A DNA stretch of 64,000 bases, from positions 62,001 through 126,000 of the forward strand of contig SVEO01000005.1 of the NCBI GenBank assembly GCA_015057275.1, written 5' to 3'. Below the pieces are notes generated by a model. It did no database searches, had not been told where the DNA came from, and saw only the letters and a program-made list of their open reading frames with translations. The DNA is from Lachnospiraceae bacterium (GTDB lineage: Bacteria > Bacillota > Clostridia > Lachnospirales > Lachnospiraceae). The translations under genes and the position numbers were made by a program. Positions 26,141 through 34,840 of this stretch are shown here, one piece after another (within the stretch, counting starts at the first letter, position 1; every line of letters begins with the position of its first letter).

Positions 26141-26581
26141 ATGACAAGAAGACAATTACGAGAAACAACTTTTTGCCTGTTGTTTTGCAGAGAATTTCAT
26201 CCAATGGAGGAATTCGGCGAACAGATTGAGTTTTATTTAGAAAACGCCGATTTTTTTGATGAAGAAGATAAGACAGAAACATTGAAGCAGTTTGTAGCTT
26301 TTAGTGATGCAGAAAAAGCAGAAGTAAAAGAACGTGTCGAGAAAATCGTAGCGGTAACGGAGCAGCTTGACGCGGCAATTGCATCTGCCGCCAAGAACTG
26401 GACGCTCGACCGTATCGATAAGGTTGACCTTGAAATATTGCGTTTGGCATATTTCGAAATGAAGATGGATGAGAATGTACCGACTAACGTGGCGATTAAC
26501 GAAGCGGTAGAATTGGCAAAAAAATACGGACAGGACAAGTCTGGTGCTTTTATTAACGGAGTATTGGCAAAGTTGTCTTAA
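26141..26581 (+). CDS. nusB: Transcription antitermination factor NusB
   Basis: This 146-residue all-helical protein binds boxA RNA with NusE (S10) for rRNA antitermination. The start MTRRQLRETTFCLLF and the C-terminal NVAINEAVELAKKYGQDKSGAFINGVLAKL are classical NusB. GAGGAAAAG precedes the ATG at 26141; a TTG at 26129 lies in the ribosome binding site and is rejected. Its position between asp23/yqhY and xseA matches Bacillus except that folD is absent. Confidence 0.95.
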   Translation: MTRRQLRETTFCLLFCREFHPMEEFGEQIEFYLENADFFDEEDKTETLKQFVAFSDAEKAEVKERVEKIVAVTEQLDAAIASAAKNWTLDRIDKVDLEILRLAYFEMKMDENVPTNVAINEAVELAKKYGQDKSGAFINGVLAKLS

Positions 26582-26603
26582 TTAGAAACAGGATGAAGCA
26601 GAT

Positions 26604-27818
26604 ATGGCAAGTGTGTATTCGGTAAAGCAGATTAACTCATATATTAAGTATATGTTTTCCCAGGATTTCGCGTTGGGAAAAGTATATGTGAAGGGTGAAG
26701 TTAGCAACTGCAAATACCATACCTCCGGCCATATCTATTTTACATTAAAGGATGAAAGTGGTGTACTTGCCTGTGTGATGTTTGCCGGTAACCGCGCCGG
26801 ACTGAAGTTCCGCTTAGAAGAGGGGCAGCGTGTGATAGCGTTTGGAGCTATCAATGTTTACGAGAAGGACGGAAAATATCAGTTATACACGAAAGAAATT
26901 GCTTTGGACGGTGACGGACAGCTCTATCAACAGTTTGAACTGTTGAAAAAGCAATTGGAAGAAACTGGCCTGTTTGACAAGGCATATAAGCAGGATATTC
27001 CGGAATTTTGCGAACGTATCGGCATTGTGACGGCGGCGAGTGGCGCGGCGATTCAGGATATTTGTAATATTGCCCGCAGAAGAAATCCTTTTGTAAAATT
27101 ATTTTTATATAATGCGCTCGTGCAGGGGCAGGGTGCAGCAGACAGTATCGTGGAAGGTATTCGCACACTTGATGCAATGAATCTGGATGTGTTGATTGTT
27201 GGACGCGGCGGTGGTTCGATGGAAGATTTGTGGGCATTTAATGAGGAAAAAGTTGCCTATAGTGTGTTCCATTGTCGGACCCCGCTCATTTCCGCGGTGG
27301 GGCATGAGACCGATTACACAATTATCGATTTTGTAGCGGATCACAGAGCGCCGACCCCATCGGCAGCCGCGGAAATTGCAGTTTTTGAATACAGTAAATT
27401 TTTGGAAAGAATCGCAGAGCAGGAATATCGTCTGCGCATGAATATGAATCATGTGCTGGATCGTTGTAAAAATCGCCTGCAGCGTGACATGCTAGCACTT
27501 CGCATCCGCAGTCCGAAAGCGAAGCTGCAAGTCAAACAGCAATATTTGGATGATTTACAGCAGCATATGCAGAACATCCTAAATAATAAGCTACAAAAAA
27601 ATAAACATCGTCTGGCGTTAGATGTGCAGAAGCTGGATGGACTATCGCCGCTAAAGAGATTTGAAAAAGGTTTTGTGTTTGCGGCGGACAAGGAAAAACG
27701 GCCGGTTTCCAGCATAAAACAGTTGCAAAAAGGCGATATTGTTGAGATATTTTTAAAAGATGGTTCCGTGGAAACAGAAGTTACAAATATTATGTCGGCA
27801 CCGGATATAATTTCGTGA
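26604..27818 (+). CDS. xseA: Exodeoxyribonuclease VII large subunit
   Basis: This 404-residue catalytic subunit degrades single-stranded DNA with XseB. It has the N-terminal OB-fold (about 1-100, with VKGEVSNCKYHTSGHIYF), the catalytic core with GIVTAASGAAIQDI, RGGGSMEDLWAFN and VGHETDYTIIDFVAD (about 130-260), and a long helical region. Length is a little below the 440-450 norm. xseB follows nine bases later. Confidence 0.95.
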   Translation: MASVYSVKQINSYIKYMFSQDFALGKVYVKGEVSNCKYHTSGHIYFTLKDESGVLACVMFAGNRAGLKFRLEEGQRVIAFGAINVYEKDGKYQLYTKEIALDGDGQLYQQFELLKKQLEETGLFDKAYKQDIPEFCERIGIVTAASGAAIQDICNIARRRNPFVKLFLYNALVQGQGAADSIVEGIRTLDAMNLDVLIVGRGGGSMEDLWAFNEEKVAYSVFHCRTPLISAVGHETDYTIIDFVADHRAPTPSAAAEIAVFEYSKFLERIAEQEYRLRMNMNHVLDRCKNRLQRDMLALRIRSPKAKLQVKQQYLDDLQQHMQNILNNKLQKNKHRLALDVQKLDGLSPLKRFEKGFVFAADKEKRPVSSIKQLQKGDIVEIFLKDGSVETEVTNIMSAPDIIS

Positions 27819-27827
27819 GGGAGAAAA

Positions 27828-28052
27828 ATGAAAAAAATTGATATAAATCAGATCTCTCTGGAGATTGTTTTTGAAGAATTGGAAAATATTGTGCGTAAAA
27901 TGGACGAGGAAGAACTGCCGCTTGAGGAAGCGTTTGAGCTTTATCAGTACGGCATGCAGCTTGTATCCGCTTGCCACAGCAAGATAGAAAAAGTCGAACA
28001 AGAACTGATTGTGATTAATGAAGAACGGGGATTAAAAGATAGTGAGTTTTAA
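27828..28052 (+). CDS. xseB: Exodeoxyribonuclease VII small subunit
   Basis: This 74-residue subunit of exonuclease VII has the typical FEELENIVRKMDEEELPLEEAFELYQ helical hairpin. It binds the coiled region of XseA. GAGGGAGAAAA precedes the ATG. The gene's last 11 bases overlap the ispA start, which indicates translational coupling. Confidence 0.94.
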   Translation: MKKIDINQISLEIVFEELENIVRKMDEEELPLEEAFELYQYGMQLVSACHSKIEKVEQELIVINEERGLKDSEF

Positions 28053-28953
28053 AGAATTACAAATCGAAAAAGCAAAGCGAATCGAAAAGATTTTAGCAGA
28101 TTATTTGCCGCCTGTTTGCGGCGAACAAGGTGTCATCATGGAGGCGATGGAGTATAGTGTGATGGCGGGCGGTAAGCGTCTGCGTCCGATGTTGATTTCC
28201 GAGACATGCCGTTTGTTTTCCGGCGACGATACGGTCGCGCATCCTTTTATGGCGGCACTGGAAATGATTCACACATACTCGCTCGTGCATGATGACTTGC
28301 CGGCGATGGATAATGATGCATACCGCCGCGGCCGTAAGACAACACACGTTGTCTATGGTGAAGATATGGGGATTTTGGCGGGAGACGCGTTGTTGAATTT
28401 TGCATTTGAAATTATGGCGAAGTCCGTAGCGGATGAACTGGAAAACGGCTCTGTAGAATTGGCGAAGGCGAAAGCAGGGGCGATGAAGCTGATTGCTCGC
28501 AAAGCCGGCATTTACGGCATGATTGGTGGGCAGGTTATTGACGTGCGCAATGTCGGTACAGTTATGAGCATAGAACAGGTTGATACGATAAACAAGTTAA
28601 AAACAGCCGCATTGATTGAGGCAGCAATGATGAGCGGTGCGCTTCTCGGCGGTGCTGACGATGCGACGGTGACAAAACTTGAAAAAGCTGCAGCCTGTAT
28701 CGGCAAAGCATTTCAAATTCAGGATGATATCCTCGATATAACAAGCTCTCAGGATGAACTTGGCAAGCCAATTGGCAGTGATGATAAAAATGACAAAAAT
28801 ACCTATGTACGTTTGGTCGGTCTTGAAGAATCAAAAAAATTGGTTTCAGATTTATCGAACGAGGGCATTTCACTTCTAAAAGAATGTCGTGACGGTGAAA
28901 ATGACGGATTTTTGGAAGAATTGTTATTAAGCCTGATTCACAGAAAGAAATAG
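28042..28953 (+). CDS. ispA: Polyprenyl (farnesyl/geranyl) diphosphate synthase
   Basis: This 303-residue trans-prenyltransferase condenses isopentenyl diphosphate with allylic diphosphates, probably to farnesyl diphosphate, feeding undecaprenyl phosphate and other isoprenoids. The first aspartate-rich motif is HDDLPAMDND (D84-D90), the second QDDILD near residue 231. The GGKRLRPML motif is near residue 46. The GTG start overlaps xseB by 11 bases. It precedes dxs in the conserved isoprenoid arrangement. Product length (C10 or C15) is inferred from family and context. Confidence 0.93.
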   Translation: MSFKELQIEKAKRIEKILADYLPPVCGEQGVIMEAMEYSVMAGGKRLRPMLISETCRLFSGDDTVAHPFMAALEMIHTYSLVHDDLPAMDNDAYRRGRKTTHVVYGEDMGILAGDALLNFAFEIMAKSVADELENGSVELAKAKAGAMKLIARKAGIYGMIGGQVIDVRNVGTVMSIEQVDTINKLKTAALIEAAMMSGALLGGADDATVTKLEKAAACIGKAFQIQDDILDITSSQDELGKPIGSDDKNDKNTYVRLVGLEESKKLVSDLSNEGISLLKECRDGENDGFLEELLLSLIHRKK

Positions 28954-28984
28954 ACCATTTCTTTGAAGTAGGAAGGACACAGAC

Positions 28985-30847
28985 ATGTTACTTGATAAAA
29001 TTACCAAGGAAAATGATATTAAGAAAATAGTACCTGAGAAATATGAGGCATTGGCGGCAGAAATACGCGCATTTTTGATGGAAAAAATTAGCTGTACCGG
29101 CGGACATTTGGCGTCAAATCTCGGCGCAGTGGAGCTGACGATGGCATTGCATTTGGCACTGAATTTACCGAACGATAAGATTGTTTGGGATGTGGGGCAC
29201 CAGGCCTATACGCACAAGCTTTTGACTGGCAGACGCACAGGATTTGACAGCTTACGTTCCTACGGCGGCATGAGCGGTTTTCCGAAGCGTCGCGAGAGCG
29301 CCTGTGACAGTTTCGACGTCGGACACAGTTCGACTTCGATTTCGGCAGGTCTTGGATTGGCGCAGAGTGCAGTGTTGGCCGGTGAAAACAGATTCGTGGC
29401 GGCGGTCATTGGTGATGGCGCTTTGACTGGCGGTCTGGCACTGGAGGCGTTAAATAATGTTTCTACTCATAAAGGCCCGTTCTTAATTGTCCTAAATGAC
29501 AACAAAATGTCAATCGCTAAAAATGTTGGCGGAATTTCTGCATATTTATCGAATATTCGAGGCAGTGTTGCCTATAATGAGTTAAAAGATGGCGTGGAAC
29601 AGAAGCTAAAAAAGATTCCGAAAATCGGTGAAGTACTTGTAAAACAGGTGCGTCAGACAAAATATGGCTTGAAAAAGATGATTGTTCCGGGCATGTTGTT
29701 TGAAAATATGGGCATTACCTATCTCGGACCGATTGACGGACATAATACGGAGGCGATGGCGCGTATTTTTGCGGAGGCAAAGAAGCTTGACCATCCGGTT
29801 ATTGTGCATGTGATTACGCAGAAAGGAAAAGGATATGTGCCGGCAGAGAAACAACCGTCGAAGTTCCATGGCGTAGGACCATTTGACATGGCGACTGGCA
29901 CTGCAACAAAAGAGAAGAAAGATTTGACCTATACGGAGGTGTTCAGCGAAGCTTGCTATCAGCAGGGGCTGAAGCACCCGGAGGTAGTGGCGATTACGGC
30001 AGCGATGCCGGATGGCACCGGACTTATGAAGTTTGCTAAGGCATTCCCGCAAAGATTCTTTGATGTGGGGATTGCGGAAGAACATGCGGTAACATTCGGT
30101 GCAGGACTGGCAGCTGGCGGCAGAAAACCGATTGTGGCGATTTATTCGTCCTTCTTGCAGCGAGCATACGACCAGATGATTCACGATGTCTGTATCCAAA
30201 ATCTGCCGGTAGTATTTGCGATTGACCGAGCAGGACTGGTTGGCGAGGACGGCGAGACGCATCAAGGCATTATGGATTTATCATATTTGCGGACGATTGC
30301 GAATATGAATGTTTTCGCACCAAAAAACGGTAAAGAACTGGAAAAAGCATTAGAGTTTGCAGTTGATTTTGCAGGTCCTTTGGCCATTCGTTATCCACGT
30401 GGTAATGTATCGCATTGCTTTGAAGCACATGACGAGGAAATTCGCCTTGGTAAGGCAGAAGTGCTGTATCGCGGCAAAGATATTGCGCTGTTGGCTGTTG
30501 GCACAATGGTAGAAACTGGCGAAGAAGTTCGTAAAAAGCTGGAAGAAGCCGGCTATCATGCCACACTTGTAAATATGCGCTTTGTGAAGCCTTTTGATGA
30601 AGAGTTGCTTGAAGAACTGGCGCAGACACATAAATATTTTATCACGATGGAAGAAAATATACTAAATGGCGGTTTCGGTGAAGGTGTGCTACGCTTTACA
30701 AATACCGAAAATCTGCCGGTAAACGTATATAACGTGGCAATTCCGAACATGTTTGTGGAACAGGGAGCAATTCCGATTTTGAAGAAAGATTTGGGCATAG
30801 ATGCTGATTCGATTACAAAGAAGATTTTAGAATTCGTGACGAAGTAA
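28985..30847 (+). CDS. dxs: 1-deoxy-D-xylulose-5-phosphate synthase
   Basis: This 620-residue thiamine-diphosphate enzyme makes DXP from pyruvate and glyceraldehyde 3-phosphate, the first step of the MEP isoprenoid pathway. The cofactor motif is IGDGALTGGLALEALNN (G143-D144-G145), the catalytic glutamate lies in GIAEEHAVTFGAGLA (365-366), and DRAGLVGEDGETHQG is present in the second domain. Full length for the family. GGAAGGACACAGAC precedes the ATG. It lies 31 bases after ispA in the same operon. Confidence 0.96.
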   Translation: MLLDKITKENDIKKIVPEKYEALAAEIRAFLMEKISCTGGHLASNLGAVELTMALHLALNLPNDKIVWDVGHQAYTHKLLTGRRTGFDSLRSYGGMSGFPKRRESACDSFDVGHSSTSISAGLGLAQSAVLAGENRFVAAVIGDGALTGGLALEALNNVSTHKGPFLIVLNDNKMSIAKNVGGISAYLSNIRGSVAYNELKDGVEQKLKKIPKIGEVLVKQVRQTKYGLKKMIVPGMLFENMGITYLGPIDGHNTEAMARIFAEAKKLDHPVIVHVITQKGKGYVPAEKQPSKFHGVGPFDMATGTATKEKKDLTYTEVFSEACYQQGLKHPEVVAITAAMPDGTGLMKFAKAFPQRFFDVGIAEEHAVTFGAGLAAGGRKPIVAIYSSFLQRAYDQMIHDVCIQNLPVVFAIDRAGLVGEDGETHQGIMDLSYLRTIANMNVFAPKNGKELEKALEFAVDFAGPLAIRYPRGNVSHCFEAHDEEIRLGKAEVLYRGKDIALLAVGTMVETGEEVRKKLEEAGYHATLVNMRFVKPFDEELLEELAQTHKYFITMEENILNGGFGEGVLRFTNTENLPVNVYNVAIPNMFVEQGAIPILKKDLGIDADSITKKILEFVTK

Positions 30848-30882
30848 TTATTGACAGAAATGCTTCGGGATGGAGGATTCAA

Positions 30883-31680
30883 GTGAAAGAACGACTGGAT
30901 GTATTGATGGTAAAAAACGGTTTGGCAGAATCACGCGAAAAAGCAAAAGCGATGATTATGAGCGGCAACGTGTTTGTTAAAGGACAGCGCGAGGACAAAG
31001 CCGGAGCAACGTTTGATGAAAATGTACAAATAGAGGTGAAGGGTCAGACATTAAAGTATGTCAGCCGCGGTGGATTAAAGCTGGAAAAGGCGATGGAGCA
31101 GTTTGGCATCACATTGACGGATAAGGTATGTATGGATGTCGGCGCATCGACCGGTGGCTTTACTGACTGCATGTTGCAAAACGGTGCAAAGAAAGTATAT
31201 TCCGTCGATGTTGGTTACGGTCAGTTTGCATGGAAGCTGCGCCAGGATCCGCGCGTTGTCTGCATGGAAAAGACGAATATCCGCTATGTCACAAAAGAAC
31301 AGCTCGATGAGCTGTTGGATTTTGCATCCGTGGATGTGTCTTTCATCTCGCTGACGAAAGTGCTCGGTCCGTTAAAGGAACTGATGACCGACGAAGGTGA
31401 AATCGTCTGCCTAGTAAAACCACAGTTTGAGGCCGGCAGAGAAAAGGTTGGCAAAAAAGGGGTTGTGCGTGAAAAATCTGTGCATCTTGAAGTGGCGGAG
31501 AACGTGATTTCTTACGCGAAGGAAATCGGCCTGACCCCAATTCATCTTGATTTCTCCCCGATTAAGGGCCCGGAAGGAAACATTGAATATTTACTTCATT
31601 TAACAAAAGCGGAGACGGACGTGACACTGACGGTAGAACCGAAGGAAATTGTTGACCGTTCGCATGAATTATTAAAATAG
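30883..31680 (+). CDS. tlyA: TlyA family rRNA (cytidine-2'-O)-methyltransferase
   Basis: This 265-residue protein has an N-terminal S4 RNA-binding domain (about 1-60: KERLDVLMVKNGLAESREKAKAMIM) and an FtsJ-like Rossmann methyltransferase with the SAM loop MDVGASTGGFTDCML near residue 84. It is the YqxC/TlyA family; TlyA of Mycobacterium methylates 16S and 23S rRNA at cytidine 2'-OH, which is the inferred role. The GTG start has GGAGG nine bases upstream. The position between dxs and argR is conserved in Firmicutes. Confidence 0.93.
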   Translation: MKERLDVLMVKNGLAESREKAKAMIMSGNVFVKGQREDKAGATFDENVQIEVKGQTLKYVSRGGLKLEKAMEQFGITLTDKVCMDVGASTGGFTDCMLQNGAKKVYSVDVGYGQFAWKLRQDPRVVCMEKTNIRYVTKEQLDELLDFASVDVSFISLTKVLGPLKELMTDEGEIVCLVKPQFEAGREKVGKKGVVREKSVHLEVAENVISYAKEIGLTPIHLDFSPIKGPEGNIEYLLHLTKAETDVTLTVEPKEIVDRSHELLK

Positions 31681-31688
31681 AGGTTTAC

Positions 31689-32552
31689 ATGAATAATTTT
31701 TTTGTGATAGCAAATCCTGAAAAAGAAGAATCGGTGCTTGCAGCGCAGCATATTGCGGATTACATAGCAGGTAAGGGCGGCAATTCGACGGTCAGCCACA
31801 AAGAAAAGAGCAGTGCAAGCTACTATCAATACACCGACCCGCAGCTTGTTCCGGCGGATACCGAGTGCATTATCGTCATCGGCGGTGATGGCACGCTGTT
31901 GCAGGCGGCGCGCGATTTGCGGTGTCTGGGCATCCCCTTTATCGGTGTGAATTACGGTACGCTCGGATTTTTGGCGGAGATTGACAAAGAGCACGTCGAG
32001 GAGATGCTGGACCGTTTGATTTGCGATCAATATATTTTAGAAAAGAGGATGATGTTAAAAGGTCAGGTCATTCGCGGCGGAAAAGTGATTGCCGAGGACG
32101 TGGCACTTAATGATATTTTAGTAACGAAATCCGGCTTGCCGAAAGTGTTGGAATTCCCGATTTCGGTTAACGGTAATGACCTCGTGACGTACATGGCGGA
32201 TGGTATCATTATCTCCACACCGACCGGTTCTACGGCATACAGCATGTCGGCGGGCGGACCGATTGTTGAGCCGGGTGCGGAATTGTTGCTGATGACCCCG
32301 ATTTGTCCGCATACGATGAATAACCGCAGCATCATCTTTTCGAAAGATGATGAGATTCTTTTTGATATGCCGGAAAAAGAACGACGCGGCGAGGAAGTAT
32401 GCCGCTACCTTTCATTTGACGGCAATCACGAAATCATGTTAATCGGCGGTGATAGAGTACGCATTACAAGAGCTGAATCGACGATTCAACTTGCAAAGTT
32501 GAGTACACTAAGCTTTTTACAAATCCTACAGAGAAAGATGAAAGAACGATGA
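31689..32552 (+). CDS. nadK: NAD kinase
   Basis: This 287-residue enzyme phosphorylates NAD to NADP. It shows the catalytic GGDGTLLQAAR motif near residue 60, the NYGTLGFLAEID stretch, and the DGIIISTPTGSTAYSMSAGGPI signature near 175. The ATGA overlap with argR indicates coupled translation. In Bacillus nadK genes lie elsewhere; its insertion between tlyA and argR is common in Clostridia. Confidence 0.95.
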   Translation: MNNFFVIANPEKEESVLAAQHIADYIAGKGGNSTVSHKEKSSASYYQYTDPQLVPADTECIIVIGGDGTLLQAARDLRCLGIPFIGVNYGTLGFLAEIDKEHVEEMLDRLICDQYILEKRMMLKGQVIRGGKVIAEDVALNDILVTKSGLPKVLEFPISVNGNDLVTYMADGIIISTPTGSTAYSMSAGGPIVEPGAELLLMTPICPHTMNNRSIIFSKDDEILFDMPEKERRGEEVCRYLSFDGNHEIMLIGGDRVRITRAESTIQLAKLSTLSFLQILQRKMKER

Positions 32553-32995
32553 AAGAAAGCAGACAAAATCGAATTTTAGAGTTAATAGGTCAATATGAAA
32601 TTGAGACGCAGGAAGAGTTAGTCGAACGCCTGAAAACGGAAGGTTTTTCCGCAACGCAAGCCACAGTCAGCCGCGACATCCGTAAACTGAGTTTAAAAAA
32701 GGCCATTGGTGCCAGTGGCAGACCGAAATACATCCAGCCCCAAATAGAGGATACTCATATTGAAGAAAAATACGTTCGTATTTTAAAAAGCGCTTATATT
32801 TCGATGGCGCAGGCGATGAATCTGGTAGTCATTAAGACCGTACCGGGCATGGCGATGGCGGTAGCGGCTGCACTCGACAACATGAGATTCCCGGAAATCG
32901 TTGGTTCGATTGCCGGCGATGACACAATTATGTGCGCTACAAAAGATGAGACGGAAGCTGCTATTTTGATGAAGCGGGTAAGGAAGATTTTATAA
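32549..32995 (+). CDS. argR: Arginine repressor
   Basis: This 148-residue ArgR/AhrC protein has the N-terminal winged-helix domain (RQNRILELIGQYEIETQEELVERL, then SRDIRKLSLKK) and the C-terminal arginine-binding hexamer domain ending GDDTIMCATKDE. It represses arginine synthesis and may activate its breakdown when bound to arginine. No arg genes are in the window, and I saw no clear ARG box near it. It overlaps nadK by four bases. Confidence 0.95.
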   Translation: MKESRQNRILELIGQYEIETQEELVERLKTEGFSATQATVSRDIRKLSLKKAIGASGRPKYIQPQIEDTHIEEKYVRILKSAYISMAQAMNLVVIKTVPGMAMAVAAALDNMRFPEIVGSIAGDDTIMCATKDETEAAILMKRVRKIL

Positions 32996-33021
32996 TATAA
33001 TAAGTTGAACCTTGGAGAGGA

Positions 33022-33035
33022 AACGAATATTCGTT
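33022..33035. repeat. Perfect 14-base palindrome upstream of recN
   Basis: AACGAATATTCGTT is a perfect palindrome 21 bases before the recN start. Overlapping TATAAT sequences at 32991-33001 suggest a local promoter, but the best -35 (TTGATG, 32966) is 19 bases away. recN is often under LexA control, but the half-sites here are not spaced like GAAC-N4-GTTC. Operator function is therefore unproven. Confidence 0.4.
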
Positions 33036-33056
33036 GCAGCGGATATAGGAGGAAAA

Positions 33057-34739
33057 GTGTTAAGAAATTTACATGTGAAAAATCTGGCGCTTGTGGAAGA
33101 AGCGGATATTGATTTTAAGCCGGGACTCAACATTTTAACCGGTGAAACCGGTGCCGGAAAATCAATTTTATTAGGTTCGATTCAACTTGCGTTGGGCGCT
33201 AAAATGCCGAAGGATTTGCTGCGCAATCCGGAAAAGCCGGGGATTGTGGAGCTTGTTTTTGATGTAGAAGATGAAAAGATTACCGAGGCATTGGAAGAAT
33301 ATGATATTTATCCGGAGGATGGACAGGTTGTGTTAAGCCGCCGCATCCGCGACGGAAAGAGTACAGTAAAAATTAATGGCGAAACCGTTTCGATGAGTGT
33401 TTGCCGAGATATTTCATCGTTATTGATGGATATTCACGGTCAGCACGAACATCAGTCGTTGCTATTGGTGGCGAAACATCAGGAAATTCTTGATGCGTTC
33501 GGTAAAGGGCAATTGAAGGAAGCAAAGGGAACTACAAAGAGAGCATATGAAATTTGGAAACACATGGAAAAAGAATATGCCTCTTATGATATGGATGAAG
33601 AAAAACGTCTGCGCGAGCTTGATTTATGCAAATATGAAATCGAGGAAATTACCAACGCTGCGCTGCGAGAGGGTGAAGAGGAAGAATTGGAAGTACTTTA
33701 CAAAAAATGCTCCAACGCCCGAAAAATTGCCGAAGGTCTGGCAGAGATTTGTCAGGAACTTGGAAACGATGTGACCGGCGGTGCTTCGGAAGCCATTGGT
33801 CGGGCGATGCGTACCTGTGGACAGATTATTGCATATGATGACGGATTGGAAAACATATACAGCCAGTTGTCTGATTTAGATGCGATTTGCAGCGGTATCC
33901 TAAGAGAAGCGGAAGATTACATCGAGGAAATGTCTTTTAATGAAGAAAAGACGTTAGAAATTGAGCGCCGATTGGATGCGATTTACCGTTTGAAAGGTAA
34001 GTACGGTAATTCGATAGAAAAGATTCTTGCTTACCTTGAAGAAAGGAAAGTGCTCTGCGAAAAACTGGAAAACTACGAAGTTGATAAGAAAAAGGCGGCA
34101 GAAGCTTTAAAGCGTGCAGAAACATCTTATTTTGCAGAGGCTGAGCAATTGTCTGCGTTGCGAAAAGTCGTGGCGAAGGAATTGGAGCAAGGAATTGTGG
34201 CGGCGCTGACCGACCTTAATTTTCTTGAAGTCAAATTCACGATTTCGATTGCACCGTCTGCGCATCCTGGAAAAGACGGTATCGATGCAATTGAATTTTT
34301 AATTTCCACAAACCCGGGAGAGCCGGTACGGCCGTTAGCGAAAATTGCATCCGGCGGTGAATTGTCGCGAATTATGCTGGCAATTAAGACGATTATGGCA
34401 GAAATCGATTCGATTGACACGTTACTTTTTGACGAAATCGATACTGGTATCAGTGGCAGAACCGCACAGATGGTAGCGGAAAAAATGTCTTATGTTGCGA
34501 GCAGACACCAAGTATTGTGTATCACGCACTTGCCACAGATTGCAGCGATGGCCGACCATCATTTTTATATTGAAAAACAGGTAGAACAGGAAAAGACCGT
34601 CACAAAAATTTCCGAATTATCGGAAAAGGACTCGATTTTAGAACTTGCCAGAATGCTCGGCGGCGTGGAAATTACCGACTCAGTCATCGAAAATGCGCGT
34701 GAAATGAAGACGCTTGCACAGGCAAAAAAGGTAAAATAA
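33057..34739 (+). CDS. recN: DNA repair protein RecN
   Basis: This 560-residue SMC-like ATPase acts in double-strand break repair. The Walker A motif is GETGAGKS (29-36), a coiled-coil region spans about 160-370, and the ASGGELSRIMLAIK signature and LFDEIDTGISG Walker B motif follow. The likely start is the GTG at 33057 (AGGAGG four bases upstream), giving the family-typical LRNLHVKNLALVEE; an upstream TTG at 33012 would add 15 atypical residues. A terminator overlapping a candidate SigG promoter follows. Confidence 0.94.
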   Translation: MLRNLHVKNLALVEEADIDFKPGLNILTGETGAGKSILLGSIQLALGAKMPKDLLRNPEKPGIVELVFDVEDEKITEALEEYDIYPEDGQVVLSRRIRDGKSTVKINGETVSMSVCRDISSLLMDIHGQHEHQSLLLVAKHQEILDAFGKGQLKEAKGTTKRAYEIWKHMEKEYASYDMDEEKRLRELDLCKYEIEEITNAALREGEEEELEVLYKKCSNARKIAEGLAEICQELGNDVTGGASEAIGRAMRTCGQIIAYDDGLENIYSQLSDLDAICSGILREAEDYIEEMSFNEEKTLEIERRLDAIYRLKGKYGNSIEKILAYLEERKVLCEKLENYEVDKKKAAEALKRAETSYFAEAEQLSALRKVVAKELEQGIVAALTDLNFLEVKFTISIAPSAHPGKDGIDAIEFLISTNPGEPVRPLAKIASGGELSRIMLAIKTIMAEIDSIDTLLFDEIDTGISGRTAQMVAEKMSYVASRHQVLCITHLPQIAAMADHHFYIEKQVEQEKTVTKISELSEKDSILELARMLGGVEITDSVIENAREMKTLAQAKKVK

Positions 34740-34744
34740 TCACC

Positions 34745-34773
34745 GCATGAAAACCTCGTGAGGAAGCATAATA
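34745..34773 (+). promoter_or_regulatory. Candidate SigG promoter for spoIVB
   Basis: GCATG (34745-34749) and CATAATA (34767-34773) are 17 bases apart and match the Bacillus SigG consensus (GHATR, 17-18, CATWHTA) at every defined position. SpoIVB is a forespore SigF/SigG product in Bacillus, so the match is in the expected place. Initiation near 34780 falls within the left arm of the recN terminator. Confidence 0.55.
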
Positions 34774-34807
34774 AAGAAAGGGTAGCGATACTCTTTCTTT
34801 TTCTTTT
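34773..34807 (+). terminator. Intrinsic terminator after recN
   Basis: AAAGAAAGGGTA (34773-34784) pairs with TACTCTTTCTTT (34789-34800; one G-U) around GCGA, followed by TTCTTTT. It lies between recN and spoIVB. Confidence 0.85.
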
Positions 34808-34840
34808 GTTATGCGAAATGATTCTCAGGAGGTAACTAAA

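Noticed and set aside
29606-30265. 219-codon open frame on the minus strand inside dxs
   Set aside because: It lies wholly within dxs, and its composition is that of a frame opposite a conserved coding region.
33012-33056. LexA box and longer RecN start from TTG
   Set aside because: The palindrome lacks GAAC-N4-GTTC spacing, and the extra 15 residues do not resemble the conserved RecN start.
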